Source: JBFEYJ01 sp041563315 (GTDB lineage Bacteria; Pseudomonadota; Gammaproteobacteria; Thiohalomonadales; Thiohalomonadaceae). From it: a DNA stretch of 13,292 nucleotides. Shown here in pieces: positions 8,200 through 13,292 of the stretch (position 1 is the first letter of the stretch; each line of letters starts with the position of its first letter). The notes under the pieces are model-generated. The model saw only the letters and a program-made list of their open reading frames with translations. It searched no databases and had not been told where the DNA came from. The stretch spans positions 1 to 13,292 of the forward strand of contig JBFFNE010000082.1 of assembly GCA_041563315.1 (NCBI GenBank), read 5' to 3'. The position numbers and the translations under genes are program-made.

Positions 8200-10344
8200 T
8201 TATGGCGTGGTCTCAATCAGGAGGGCATCCCCAATGATGACGCTGCTTCCCTGGCTGGCAAGGAAGCCTGCCATTTGCGACTGCATTTCGACGGTGACCT
8301 GCGCGGAGAGGACATCGGCGTTGCCATAGGCATCGTTCGGAGTGAGCAGTGAGCCGTGGTGACCGGCGTTAAAACGTTCCCAGGCCTGCAGGTTGAGGCC
8401 ACTGGTGGTAGCGCTATCCGCCGGATTCACCTTCACCAGACCGAGTGACTCGGCCAGCGGGTCGGTGCCCGCCAGCGGTGAGGGTGATGAGGCCGTTGCA
8501 GTGGTGGGCCAGAGGTTGTTGGGAATGATTTGATCTGACAGCGAGCTGTTACCGCCTACGACTTCAAATAGCAGCAGGCCGCGACTGTTGCCAATGCTGC
8601 TGGTGTAGTTGATGGGGTCGGCACTGTCGAGCACGGTCTGTGCCGCGGTGAGGAAGGAGTCATAATCGGCACTCCCCTTAACTACCCCGGCGGCGGCGAG
8701 GGCGGCGGACATCTCCGGGCCGAAGCTCACCGAGCCGTCGAGCATGCGTGGGATACCACCGCCGGGCATCGCCAGCACCGCCTCCTGTACCGCGCTCTCG
8801 AAGGAGAGGAAGGGGATGCCTGCCATTGCGCCGAGCGAGTGGCCGACGAAGAAGACCTTACTGCTGTCGAGAGCGGCAATGTTGATCAGGCTGGCCTTAA
8901 GAGTCATCAGGTCGATGATGCCCTGGCGCAGGTTATCGCGCCCCACAGGCAGGTTGCTGAGGTTGAGAAAGTGGGCACCGGACTCATCGATCAGGGTGTC
9001 GCTACCAGCTGCTTTGGTGGTGTTGTCGATGAGATCCAGGTCGAAGGTGCGTTCCCGGTCTGTCGGGAAGGCGGTATTGCCTGCATAGAACGAACTGGTG
9101 TTATCGGTAATACCGTGCAGCGGCAGGTCGATCGCCACCGCGGCAAAACCGGCAGTGGCCAGGGTATCGGCCACCGCCAGCAGGTTGGTGCGATTCTCGG
9201 TGATGCCGTGCTGGAAGATCACCACCGGCCAGCCGCCGGGGGGCGGGGTGCCGGTAGCGGGCAGGGTCAGCAGTAACGGTATGGTCTGTATGGTGGGGTT
9301 CACCGGAACAGGATTGTACTGGGTCAAAAAGCTGCCGCCGAATCCGAGCCAGAAATTATTTAACGGTGCCGTATCTGCACTATCTGCGGCGGCAGTGAGG
9401 TAGTAGGGAACATTGAGTGTACCGAAGTGGATCGCGGCGGCCCCTCCCAGGCCGATGTGGGCGGTGGTCATGCCGCTGTCAGCGGTGGTGACGGCTTGTG
9501 CCCCGGTGTTAGCCCAGACATAACTCAGCACGCTACCGATCGACTGGGTGGTGAAGCTCCAGCTGAGGACGATATCGCTGGCGGCCAGATCGGTCACAAC
9601 GTCAGTCGCGTCATTGCTAATGGTGTAGCTGGCAACGGCGAGTTCGGCGGCATTGGTAAGCTGGCGTAGCGGCTCAAGTGCCACCGCCTGTGCATCGGTG
9701 AGGGCGGAGTATTGGCTGACGCCGCCGACCTCAAGGGGCTGCGTCCCCTTGGCCAGTGCGTATGAGAGTTCCGGATTGGCGGCGTTGCCCAAGGTATCGC
9801 TGATCCCCCGGCTCAGGGTGACCAGATAGCTGCTGTTAGGCTGCAGCGGTTTGAGCGGCAGGATGGAGATGGTGGTGTTGCTGGTATCAAGCGTGGACAG
9901 GGTCACAGCGTAGTCGGTTCCGGGCACCAGCTCACTGTTCATGGCGGTGACGGCACCGCCGATACCGGAGAGAGTCACCTCAAACAGGCGCACCGTCTCA
10001 CCACCGATTAGCGTGGTGCTGTCGATGCTGCTGGAGAATTTGGCGCTGAGCGGTGCCACGGTGGAGAAACCGTCCAGCGTGTTGAGCGCCACCTGTGGGT
10101 CGCTATAGTCTGCCGCATTGGCCACCGGGATGTTCAGGGTGCCATCACTGCTGCCACTGAACAGCAGATTATTGGGGAAGGGGATCACGCCGTTGGCCGG
10201 GTCAAAGCGGGCGTGGAAACCGCTGGTGTTGAGTGTGTCCTGATTGGTGGTCGTGCGCTCTTCCCCACAGCCGCCGAGGGTGAGTGCGGCCAGGGCCAGT
10301 AGTGACAGGCCGAGGGTCTTGTTAAGCATCTTTGTTCTGTTCAT
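8200..10344 (-). CDS. surface lipoprotein lipase/lysophospholipase, VolA/Pla-1 type
   Basis: The 714-residue product begins with a lipoprotein signal ending LTLGGC, with C26 as the lipidated cysteine. Residue +2 is Gly, not Asp, so outer-membrane sorting is expected. Residues about 44-270 match the 'bacterial virulence factor lipase N-terminal' domain (FDPANGVIPFPNNLLF then DGTLNIP). The alpha/beta-hydrolase domain follows: oxyanion-loop HG at 379-380 (FQHGITENR), nucleophile elbow G501-H-S503-L-G505, likely acid D604 (SDQIIPN) and likely base H663 (GHHGSLL). Family members cleave lysophospholipids or triglycerides at the cell surface. The ATG has AGAGGA about 10 nt upstream. fadL ends 24 bp before it on the same strand, so the two form an operon. 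The same lipase-FadL pairing is known in Vibrio, where VolA feeds fatty acids to FadL. The class is confident; the exact lipid substrate is not known. Confidence 0.9.
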   Translation of the reverse strand: MNRTKMLNKTLGLSLLALAALTLGGCGEERTTTNQDTLNTSGFHARFDPANGVIPFPNNLLFSGSSDGTLNIPVANAADYSDPQVALNTLDGFSTVAPLSAKFSSSIDSTTLIGGETVRLFEVTLSGIGGAVTAMNSELVPGTDYAVTLSTLDTSNTTISILPLKPLQPNSSYLVTLSRGISDTLGNAANPELSYALAKGTQPLEVGGVSQYSALTDAQAVALEPLRQLTNAAELAVASYTISNDATDVVTDLAASDIVLSWSFTTQSIGSVLSYVWANTGAQAVTTADSGMTTAHIGLGGAAAIHFGTLNVPYYLTAAADSADTAPLNNFWLGFGGSFLTQYNPVPVNPTIQTIPLLLTLPATGTPPPGGWPVVIFQHGITENRTNLLAVADTLATAGFAAVAIDLPLHGITDNTSSFYAGNTAFPTDRERTFDLDLIDNTTKAAGSDTLIDESGAHFLNLSNLPVGRDNLRQGIIDLMTLKASLINIAALDSSKVFFVGHSLGAMAGIPFLSFESAVQEAVLAMPGGGIPRMLDGSVSFGPEMSAALAAAGVVKGSADYDSFLTAAQTVLDSADPINYTSSIGNSRGLLLFEVVGGNSSLSDQIIPNNLWPTTATASSPSPLAGTDPLAESLGLVKVNPADSATTSGLNLQAWERFNAGHHGSLLTPNDAYGNADVLSAQVTVEMQSQMAGFLASQGSSVIIGDALLIETTP

Positions 10345-10368
10345 CGTCTGAATTCCTCTTCCCTGTGG

Positions 10369-11733
10369 CTAGAAGTTGCGGGTGAGCTGCAGGCTGAAAA
10401 TATTCACCGAGGCCTCATAGCTTCCCTTAAGGGTGGACTGCAGGGTAGGTATCGAACTTTCCAGGGTGTTATTCATCTCCAGCGTATCCACAAATAGGTG
10501 GGAGTACCCGGCGTTAAGCACGGTCTCATCGGAGATCCGGTAGCGGGCCCCAAGGGAGAGCCAGCGGCGCTCGCCATCGGGGATGCGCGGGGTGCGGTAT
10601 CTCTCGTCGGTAATCACCGACTGATCCAGTGCCAGCCCGGCACGCAGCATCACGCTCTCGTCAAGGGTGTAGTTCATCCCCAGCGCCACGCGCCAGCTGT
10701 CCTGCCAGTTTTCGGTGGTAACCGAGTCGGGCTGGTTGGGGTTGTCGTATTGAATACGCAGCTCCTCGAACACCGCCCAGTTGGTCCAGGTGGCATCGGC
10801 CATGACCGCTATCTTCGGGTCGAGTTGCTGCCAGTAGCTGATGGAGACACTGGCCGGCAGGGTGACCTTGGCCTTCGCGTCGGTATCAATAAAGGCACCG
10901 CTGCTGTCGATGAGCGCTGTCGCCTCACCGGGTACCGTAAAATTGGCCTTACCGTCTATATCCTGCGTCACCGCTGAGCGGTAGCTCAGGCCTAGTCGCT
11001 GCGTCTCAGAGAAGTTGTAGAGCAGACCGGCATTCCAGCCATAGGACCAGTTACTGCCGCTAATTTCTGCGTAACCATCGCTCTGCTGGGGTACCAGCCC
11101 CATGGTGCTGCAGGTGCCGGGGGGGAGTGTTGCGGTGAGCTCCTGAGTAAAGCAAATGGCACCAAAGTCAACGGCACTGCTGAGCTTCACATCAAGATAC
11201 TGGGCGGTGAGGCCAAAGCCGAGGGCGAGTTTGTCGGAGTGTTGATAGGCCAGGCTGGGGGTGAAGTTGACAGTGGTCAGCGCCGAGGTCAGGGCGTGGT
11301 AACGGCCCACCCAGTCATCGTCATAGTCGGTGGTCATGCCGAAGGGGGCATGGACTGCCATACCGAAGTGCCACTTATCGTCCAGCTCGGAGACGGTGTA
11401 AAGATTAGGGATAATCGAATCGACACCACCATCAGCCTCACTGCCGCCAAGCGGATTGCCAAGGCCATCTGTCGAACCGTTGTCAGAGAAGCTGGCTACA
11501 GGGGAGACATAGTGACCAGCGGCTACCAGCTGACTGCCACGTAAGCGTGACATCCCGGCCGGGTTAAAGGCCAGTGTGCTGGCATCGTCCGCAATCGCCG
11601 AACCACCGGCAAAGGCGTTGCCCATCCCCGAGGCTGAGTTCTCAATCAGGGCGAAGCCAGACGCCTCAGCGCCTAAGGGCAGCAGCGCCATCGTGGCAAG
11701 TCCGCCGAGGCGTAGCAGATTCTTTTTATTCAT
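10369..11733 (-). CDS. fadL: outer-membrane long-chain fatty acid transporter, FadL/OmpP1/TodX family
   Basis: From the ATG at 11733 the protein has 454 residues, the normal FadL length. Residues 1-24 are a Sec signal peptide ending GAEA. The mature N-terminus SGFALIENSASGMGNAF and the nearby NPAGMSRL are the family's hatch region. The APFGMTTDYDDDWVGRY stretch (about 129-145) is also characteristic, and the C-terminus ends in the beta-barrel Phe (SLQLTRNF). It forms a 14-strand barrel passing hydrophobic molecules through a lateral opening. Two cysteines (C194, C208) in a probable surface loop could form a disulfide. An upstream in-frame TTG at 11781 is rejected because it lies in the promoter. 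The ribosome-binding site is GGGGA about 9 nt before the ATG. It is the first gene of the fadL-lipase operon. TodX-like hydrocarbon uptake is the alternative, but the lipase neighbour favours fatty acids. Confidence 0.93.
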   Translation of the reverse strand: MNKKNLLRLGGLATMALLPLGAEASGFALIENSASGMGNAFAGGSAIADDASTLAFNPAGMSRLRGSQLVAAGHYVSPVASFSDNGSTDGLGNPLGGSEADGGVDSIIPNLYTVSELDDKWHFGMAVHAPFGMTTDYDDDWVGRYHALTSALTTVNFTPSLAYQHSDKLALGFGLTAQYLDVKLSSAVDFGAICFTQELTATLPPGTCSTMGLVPQQSDGYAEISGSNWSYGWNAGLLYNFSETQRLGLSYRSAVTQDIDGKANFTVPGEATALIDSSGAFIDTDAKAKVTLPASVSISYWQQLDPKIAVMADATWTNWAVFEELRIQYDNPNQPDSVTTENWQDSWRVALGMNYTLDESVMLRAGLALDQSVITDERYRTPRIPDGERRWLSLGARYRISDETVLNAGYSHLFVDTLEMNNTLESSIPTLQSTLKGSYEASVNIFSLQLTRNF

Positions 11734-11747
11734 CCTTAATTGTCCCC

Positions 11748-11786
11748 AATATAGTCCAAACAACCGTTTAAGCAATGTCAACGGTT
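11748..11786 (-). promoter_or_regulatory. fadL promoter overlapping an inverted repeat
   Basis: Reading the minus strand, TTGCTT (11775-11770) and TATATT (11753-11748) are separated by 16 nt and lie just upstream of the fadL start. The -10 box matches five of six consensus bases. TTGACA at 11781-11776 is a perfect -35 hexamer, but too far from that -10. An inverted repeat, AACCGTT (11762-11768) and AACGGTT (11780-11786), centres 18 bp apart, straddles the -35 boxes and could be an operator. FadR is not suggested: the half-sites do not look like its known site. The leader would be very short. Confidence 0.4.
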
Positions 11787-11863
11787 CTTTTATAAATTGT
11801 TATTAATTATGTTCATGCCTGCCGCCATTTGGAGAGCGCGGCGAGTGCAAAACGGAGGATATC

Positions 11864-11956
11864 ATGTACTCACAGCGTCGTCATGGTACGTGCAAACCGG
11901 ACACCCAAACCAAACTTGCCAGCCGAGCAGACTTCTGTCAATTTTTAATGCCATAG
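11864..11956 (+). CDS. possible 30-residue small protein
   Basis: An ATG preceded by a near-ideal GGAGG (11853-11857, 6 nt spacing) opens a 31-codon frame encoding MYSQRRHGTC and ending ADFCQFLMP. It lies between fadL (divergent) and the truncated transposase start 31 bp downstream. It has two cysteines and a basic start. I recognise no family. It could be a real small gene, the start of a deleted gene, or chance. The only positive evidence is the ribosome-binding site. Confidence 0.25.
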   Translation: MYSQRRHGTCKPDTQTKLASRADFCQFLMP

Positions 11957-11987
11957 GTTAGACGTCAGGATATCAAGGAGAGATATC

Positions 11988-12101
11988 GTGCCGAAGCCAC
12001 CGAAAGCTCAGGTCTCGCTCGAGGCCACCCCCTACTACCATTGCGTTCCCCGCTGCGTCCGCCGCGCCTTTCTCTGCGGTAAGGATTCCCACACCGGTCA
12101 A
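11988..12101 (+). pseudogene. N-terminal fragment of a REP-associated tyrosine (RAYT, IS200-like) transposase
   Basis: A GTG start with AAGGAGAG upstream begins MPKPPKAQVSLEATPYYHC, then VPRCVRRAFLCGKDSHTGQ. This is the characteristic opening of RAYT-type Y1 transposases (the usual form is about PRxAQVSLxxTPYYHCVSRCVRRAFLCGxDxxTG). After about 38 residues the similarity stops at position 12098-12102, and the DNA becomes group II intron sequence in another reading frame. The HUH motif and catalytic tyrosine, which lie further on in a full protein of roughly 150-330 residues, are therefore missing and the gene is dead. In the transposase frame translation runs on to 12236 as nonsense. No REP palindromes were seen nearby. 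Confidence 0.75.
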
Positions 12102-12468
12102 AAATCGCAACTGGGGTGTATCGATGAAATATCAGATTTTCAAGATCAGCCAATATTTACGCGGCTGGATAAATTACTTTGGGATCGCCAGTGGCTATCA
12201 GCGCTGCGTCGAACTAGATCACTGGATCCGGCGTAGAGTGCGCATGGCCTACTGGCGACAGTGGCGAAGGCCGCGCACCAAAGTAAGAAATCTGATGAAG
12301 CTCGGGGTACAGGTCAGAGCAGCGGTGGCATGCGGTATCACCAGCAAAGGCCCATGGCGTAGTTCAAAGACACCTGGAATACAGCAGGCATTATCCAATG
12401 CCTATCTGAAATCTCAGGGGCTTTATGCACTGCGCGATGGATGGATCAAGCTTCACCATCCTAAGTGA
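12100..12468 (+). pseudogene. C-terminal fragment of group II intron reverse transcriptase/maturase
   Basis: The frame entered at 12100 reads KNRNWGVSMKYQIFK then YLRGWINYFGIA, WIRRRVRMAYWRQWRRPRT, GPWRSSKTPGIQQAL and NAYLKSQGLYAL, ending at TGA 12466-12468. This is the maturase (X) domain and tail of LtrA-type proteins: the YLRGWxxYF, WRQW..P.T and S.GPWR...P...L.NAYL marks are all present. About 300 N-terminal residues with the RT motifs (including YADD) are absent. No start codon with a ribosome-binding site is seen, and no HNH endonuclease domain follows, as expected for class C. It is a remnant, fused behind a transposase N-terminus in a different frame. Confidence 0.85.
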
Positions 12469-12537
12469 AACGCCCTGTGCGGAGCCGCATGCAGGGTGTT
12501 GTGGGGGCTGAGGGTTAGAGACCCTCGGCTACCCGAT
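12467..12537 (+). ncRNA. group II intron domains V and VI
   Basis: Domain V is a 34-nt unit (12467-12500): ACGCCCTG pairs with CAGGGTGT, a dinucleotide bulge (AT) lies on the 3' side, then GCG/CGC closes on a GAGC tetraloop. The triad position reads CGC. Domain VI (12503-12535) pairs CTGAGGGT with ACCCTCGG inside a GGG/CCC base. An unpaired A at 12531 lies seven bases from the intron end at 12537, the expected branch-point distance. The intron ends in AT, fitting the AY rule. These structures fix the 3' splice site as GAT/TAGGT. Confidence 0.75.
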
Positions 12538-12542
12538 TAGGT
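12537..12542 (-). other. residual attC inverse core site of the cassette, split by the intron
   Basis: On the minus strand the cassette gene ends ACC-TAA, the first six bases of ACCTAAC, a good RYYYAAC core. The rest of this attC is missing because the 3' end of the truncated intron abuts it. If GT of the 5' exon is restored, the plus strand reads GT/TAGGT, that is GTTAGGT, identical to the core at the other end of the cassette. Confidence 0.6.
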
Positions 12543-12983
12543 TTTGGATTCAATTTCATACACTCTTTCTCGGATTGACATGGAAATGATGACCGCCAGA
12601 ATGAATAATAGTGGTGTAAGCCATAACCATGCGCCGAGACGTGGCGCCACATAACCCACAAAAGCACTTAATATTATGAGAAGTATGATGCTTGTGTTTT
12701 TGTTTTTATCTGTGAGTTTTGCTTTTGTGTATTTAGATGATATTAAACCATTGCTTTTACTATATAGCTCACACAACAACTCACCAGTAAACACATTTAA
12801 TACTTTGAACTTTATATTATATTCCTGATTGTTGATATGGAATCTATGCTTACTGTTCAGCCTGATGCTGAATTTAGAGATCACGAGGCTTCCATTAATG
12901 TATAGCTTCTCACTACCATATGGCGAAGATACAAATACAACAGCGTGATTATCTACTTCGAATGTGAATACGGGATTACCCAT
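12537..12983 (-). CDS. integron cassette gene: small membrane protein with two C-terminal helices
   Basis: From the ATG at 12983 (AGGGGC about 10 nt upstream) the protein has 148 residues. An N-terminal soluble beta-rich part of about 90 residues (TFEVDNHAVVFVSS, EKLYINGSLVIS, HRFHINNQEYNIKF) is followed by a Lys-rich linker. Two hydrophobic helices follow, about 98-116 and 119-136, and then a charged tail. It is visibly more AT-rich than the rest of the window. I do not recognise the family. The soluble part has a loose FAIM-like pattern ('xxxYxxGxxV' then 'HxFxIxxxxxxIxF'), which is only an impression. The open frame extends upstream to 13139, but that part crosses an attC hairpin and intron, so it is not coding. 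The stop TAA overlaps the attC core ACCTAA(C) on this strand, as is usual in cassettes. With no promoter seen, expression would depend on the array. Confidence 0.75.
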   Translation of the reverse strand: MGNPVFTFEVDNHAVVFVSSPYGSEKLYINGSLVISKFSIRLNSKHRFHINNQEYNIKFKVLNVFTGELLCELYSKSNGLISSKYTKAKLTDKNKNTSIILLIILSAFVGYVAPRLGAWLWLTPLLFILAVIISMSIRERVYEIESKT

Positions 12984-13004
12984 TGGTAACACGCCCCTTA
13001 TTAA

Positions 13005-13080
13005 ACCTAACGCCAGCCGTAACCGGAGGCAAAAAGCGAAGCGCAGCGTAGCTTTTTGACTTCCGTGTTTACGGCCTTGT
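13005..13080 (-). other. attC recombination site, interrupted by a group II intron
   Basis: On the minus strand the site ends with the core GTTAGGT (13011-13005), 21 bp before the cassette gene start. Internally it is an imperfect hairpin. On the plus strand GCCGTAA pairs with TTACGGC, CGGAG partly with CTTCCG, and CAAAAAGC with GCTTTTTG, around a variable loop near GAAGCGCAGCGTA. That is the architecture of attC: weak primary sequence, conserved ends, long folded strand. The opposite core (RYYYAAC on the minus strand) is cut after TTGT at 13080 by intron sequence, so its other half must lie beyond the window. It would be the attC of the previous cassette. No integrase gene is visible here. 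Confidence 0.7.
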
Positions 13081-13292
13081 GTACGCCCAGCATGGGCATG
13101 AACTAATGAGGTGAAAGTCCTCTGTAGGAAGGTCACCATCCTTAGCGGTTTTACCGTTATTAGATGCTAACTACTAGCGAATGGCAAGGGCCAACCCGTG
13201 AGGGGCGGTCTGAAGGAAGCCGGACGCAAAACTGCGAGCTGATGAACAAAAACATCATATGAGGCGTAGGCTGGAGGCGAGATGGCACAAGA
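13081..13292 (+). mobile_element. group II intron, 5' portion (domain I), continues beyond the window
   Basis: The sequence from about 13081 reads like the 5' end of a bacterial group II intron: a first hairpin GCCC-AGCAT-GGGC (13085-13097), then ATGAACTAATGAGG, a GAGG..CCTC helix, and further domain I blocks such as GAAGGAAGCCGGACG and the AACAAAAACATCATATGAGGC region. The latter forms a GATG/CATC hairpin (13241-13256) whose loop holds ACAA, complementary to the 5' exon TTGT, a likely EBS1-IBS1 pair. The first bases GTACG differ from the GUGYG consensus. Starting two bases earlier (GTGTACG) is the alternative. Orientation and target position match the truncated copy on the left. The reverse transcriptase should begin some hundreds of bases to the right. 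Confidence 0.75.

Larger units (their letters stand above)
12100..12537 (+). mobile_element. 5'-truncated group II intron (3' end: maturase C-terminus, domains V and VI)
   Basis: The fragment starts at the transposase junction (about 12100) and ends at the intron 3' terminus ..CTACCCGAT (12537). It keeps the last 122 codons of the intron-encoded protein, domain V and domain VI. The 3' exon begins TAGGT, the residue of an attC core, and the intron runs opposite to the adjacent cassette gene. These are features of class IIC-attC introns. Domain I-IV, most of the reverse transcriptase and the 5' splice site are lost, so it cannot move alone. Its 3' end is intact and could take part in recombination with the second intron copy at 13081. 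Confidence 0.8.

Noticed and set aside
8744..11544. Plus-strand frames inside the lipase and fadL genes
   Set aside because: Both host genes have full domain and motif support on the minus strand, and the overlapping frames show no family features.
11734..11781. Upstream TTG start for FadL
   Set aside because: It would put 16 extra residues before a good signal peptide and overlaps the predicted promoter.
11957..11963. GTTAGAC upstream of the RAYT fragment as a further attC core
   Set aside because: No matching RYYYAAC partner or folded arm is seen within the usual distance, so a seven-base match alone is chance.
12984..13139. N-terminal extension of the cassette gene to 13139
   Set aside because: This stretch crosses the attC hairpin and the intron 5' end. 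The ATG at 12983 has its own ribosome-binding site.
1..13292. CRISPR array, tRNA, rRNA or integron integrase
   Set aside because: No regularly spaced repeats, tRNA-like cloverleaf, rRNA sequence or tyrosine-recombinase frame was seen on either strand.

Overview
The window looks like chromosomal DNA of a Gram-negative gammaproteobacterium, probably aquatic. The evidence is an outer-membrane FadL porin, a surface-lipoprotein lipase of the VolA/Pla-1 type, a very large Sec-exported beta-helix protein, and at the right edge an integron-type cassette with attC sequence. Genus cannot be read from the sequence. No integron integrase, rRNA, tRNA or CRISPR array is visible.

Left part (1-2340): four ordinary genes on the minus strand. 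From right to left they are an ExoD-family membrane protein, a GFA-family zinc protein, a GNAT acetyltransferase (the last two 33 bp apart, possibly co-transcribed), and a CopZ-N-terminal-type iron-sulfur/zinc metallochaperone. A gap of about 420 bp follows, holding at most a small degraded reading frame.

Centre (2720-7726): one plus-strand gene of 1668 codons. Its product is exported and modular: a signal peptide, several carboxypeptidase-regulatory/SdrB-like beta-sandwich stretches with calcium-loop motifs, an IPT/TIG domain, then a right-handed parallel beta-helix with a typical C-terminal 'DIDGDxRP...GADE' end. A weak hairpin terminator follows it.

Right centre (7910-11786), minus strand: fadL followed 24 bp later by a lipoprotein lipase, an evident two-gene lipid-scavenging operon. 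The lipase would release fatty acids at the cell surface and FadL would carry them across the outer membrane. A good sigma70-like promoter overlapping an inverted repeat precedes fadL. A frame-broken remnant, perhaps of a hotdog thioesterase, lies after the lipase.

Right edge (11860-13292) is a mobile-DNA mosaic. The first part is the N-terminus of a REP-associated (RAYT-type) transposase. It is fused out of frame to the 3' end of a group II intron, comprising the maturase C-terminus, domain V and domain VI. This intron end stops exactly at a TAGGT that is the residue of an attC inverse core site. Next comes a minus-strand, AT-rich cassette gene for a small two-helix membrane protein. Upstream of that gene lies an attC-like hairpin that is entered by the 5' end of a second group II intron running off the window. 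Both introns are antisense to the cassette and split the same GTTAGGT core at the same base (GT/TAGGT). This is how class IIC-attC introns are known to behave, and it is the most interesting feature of the window.
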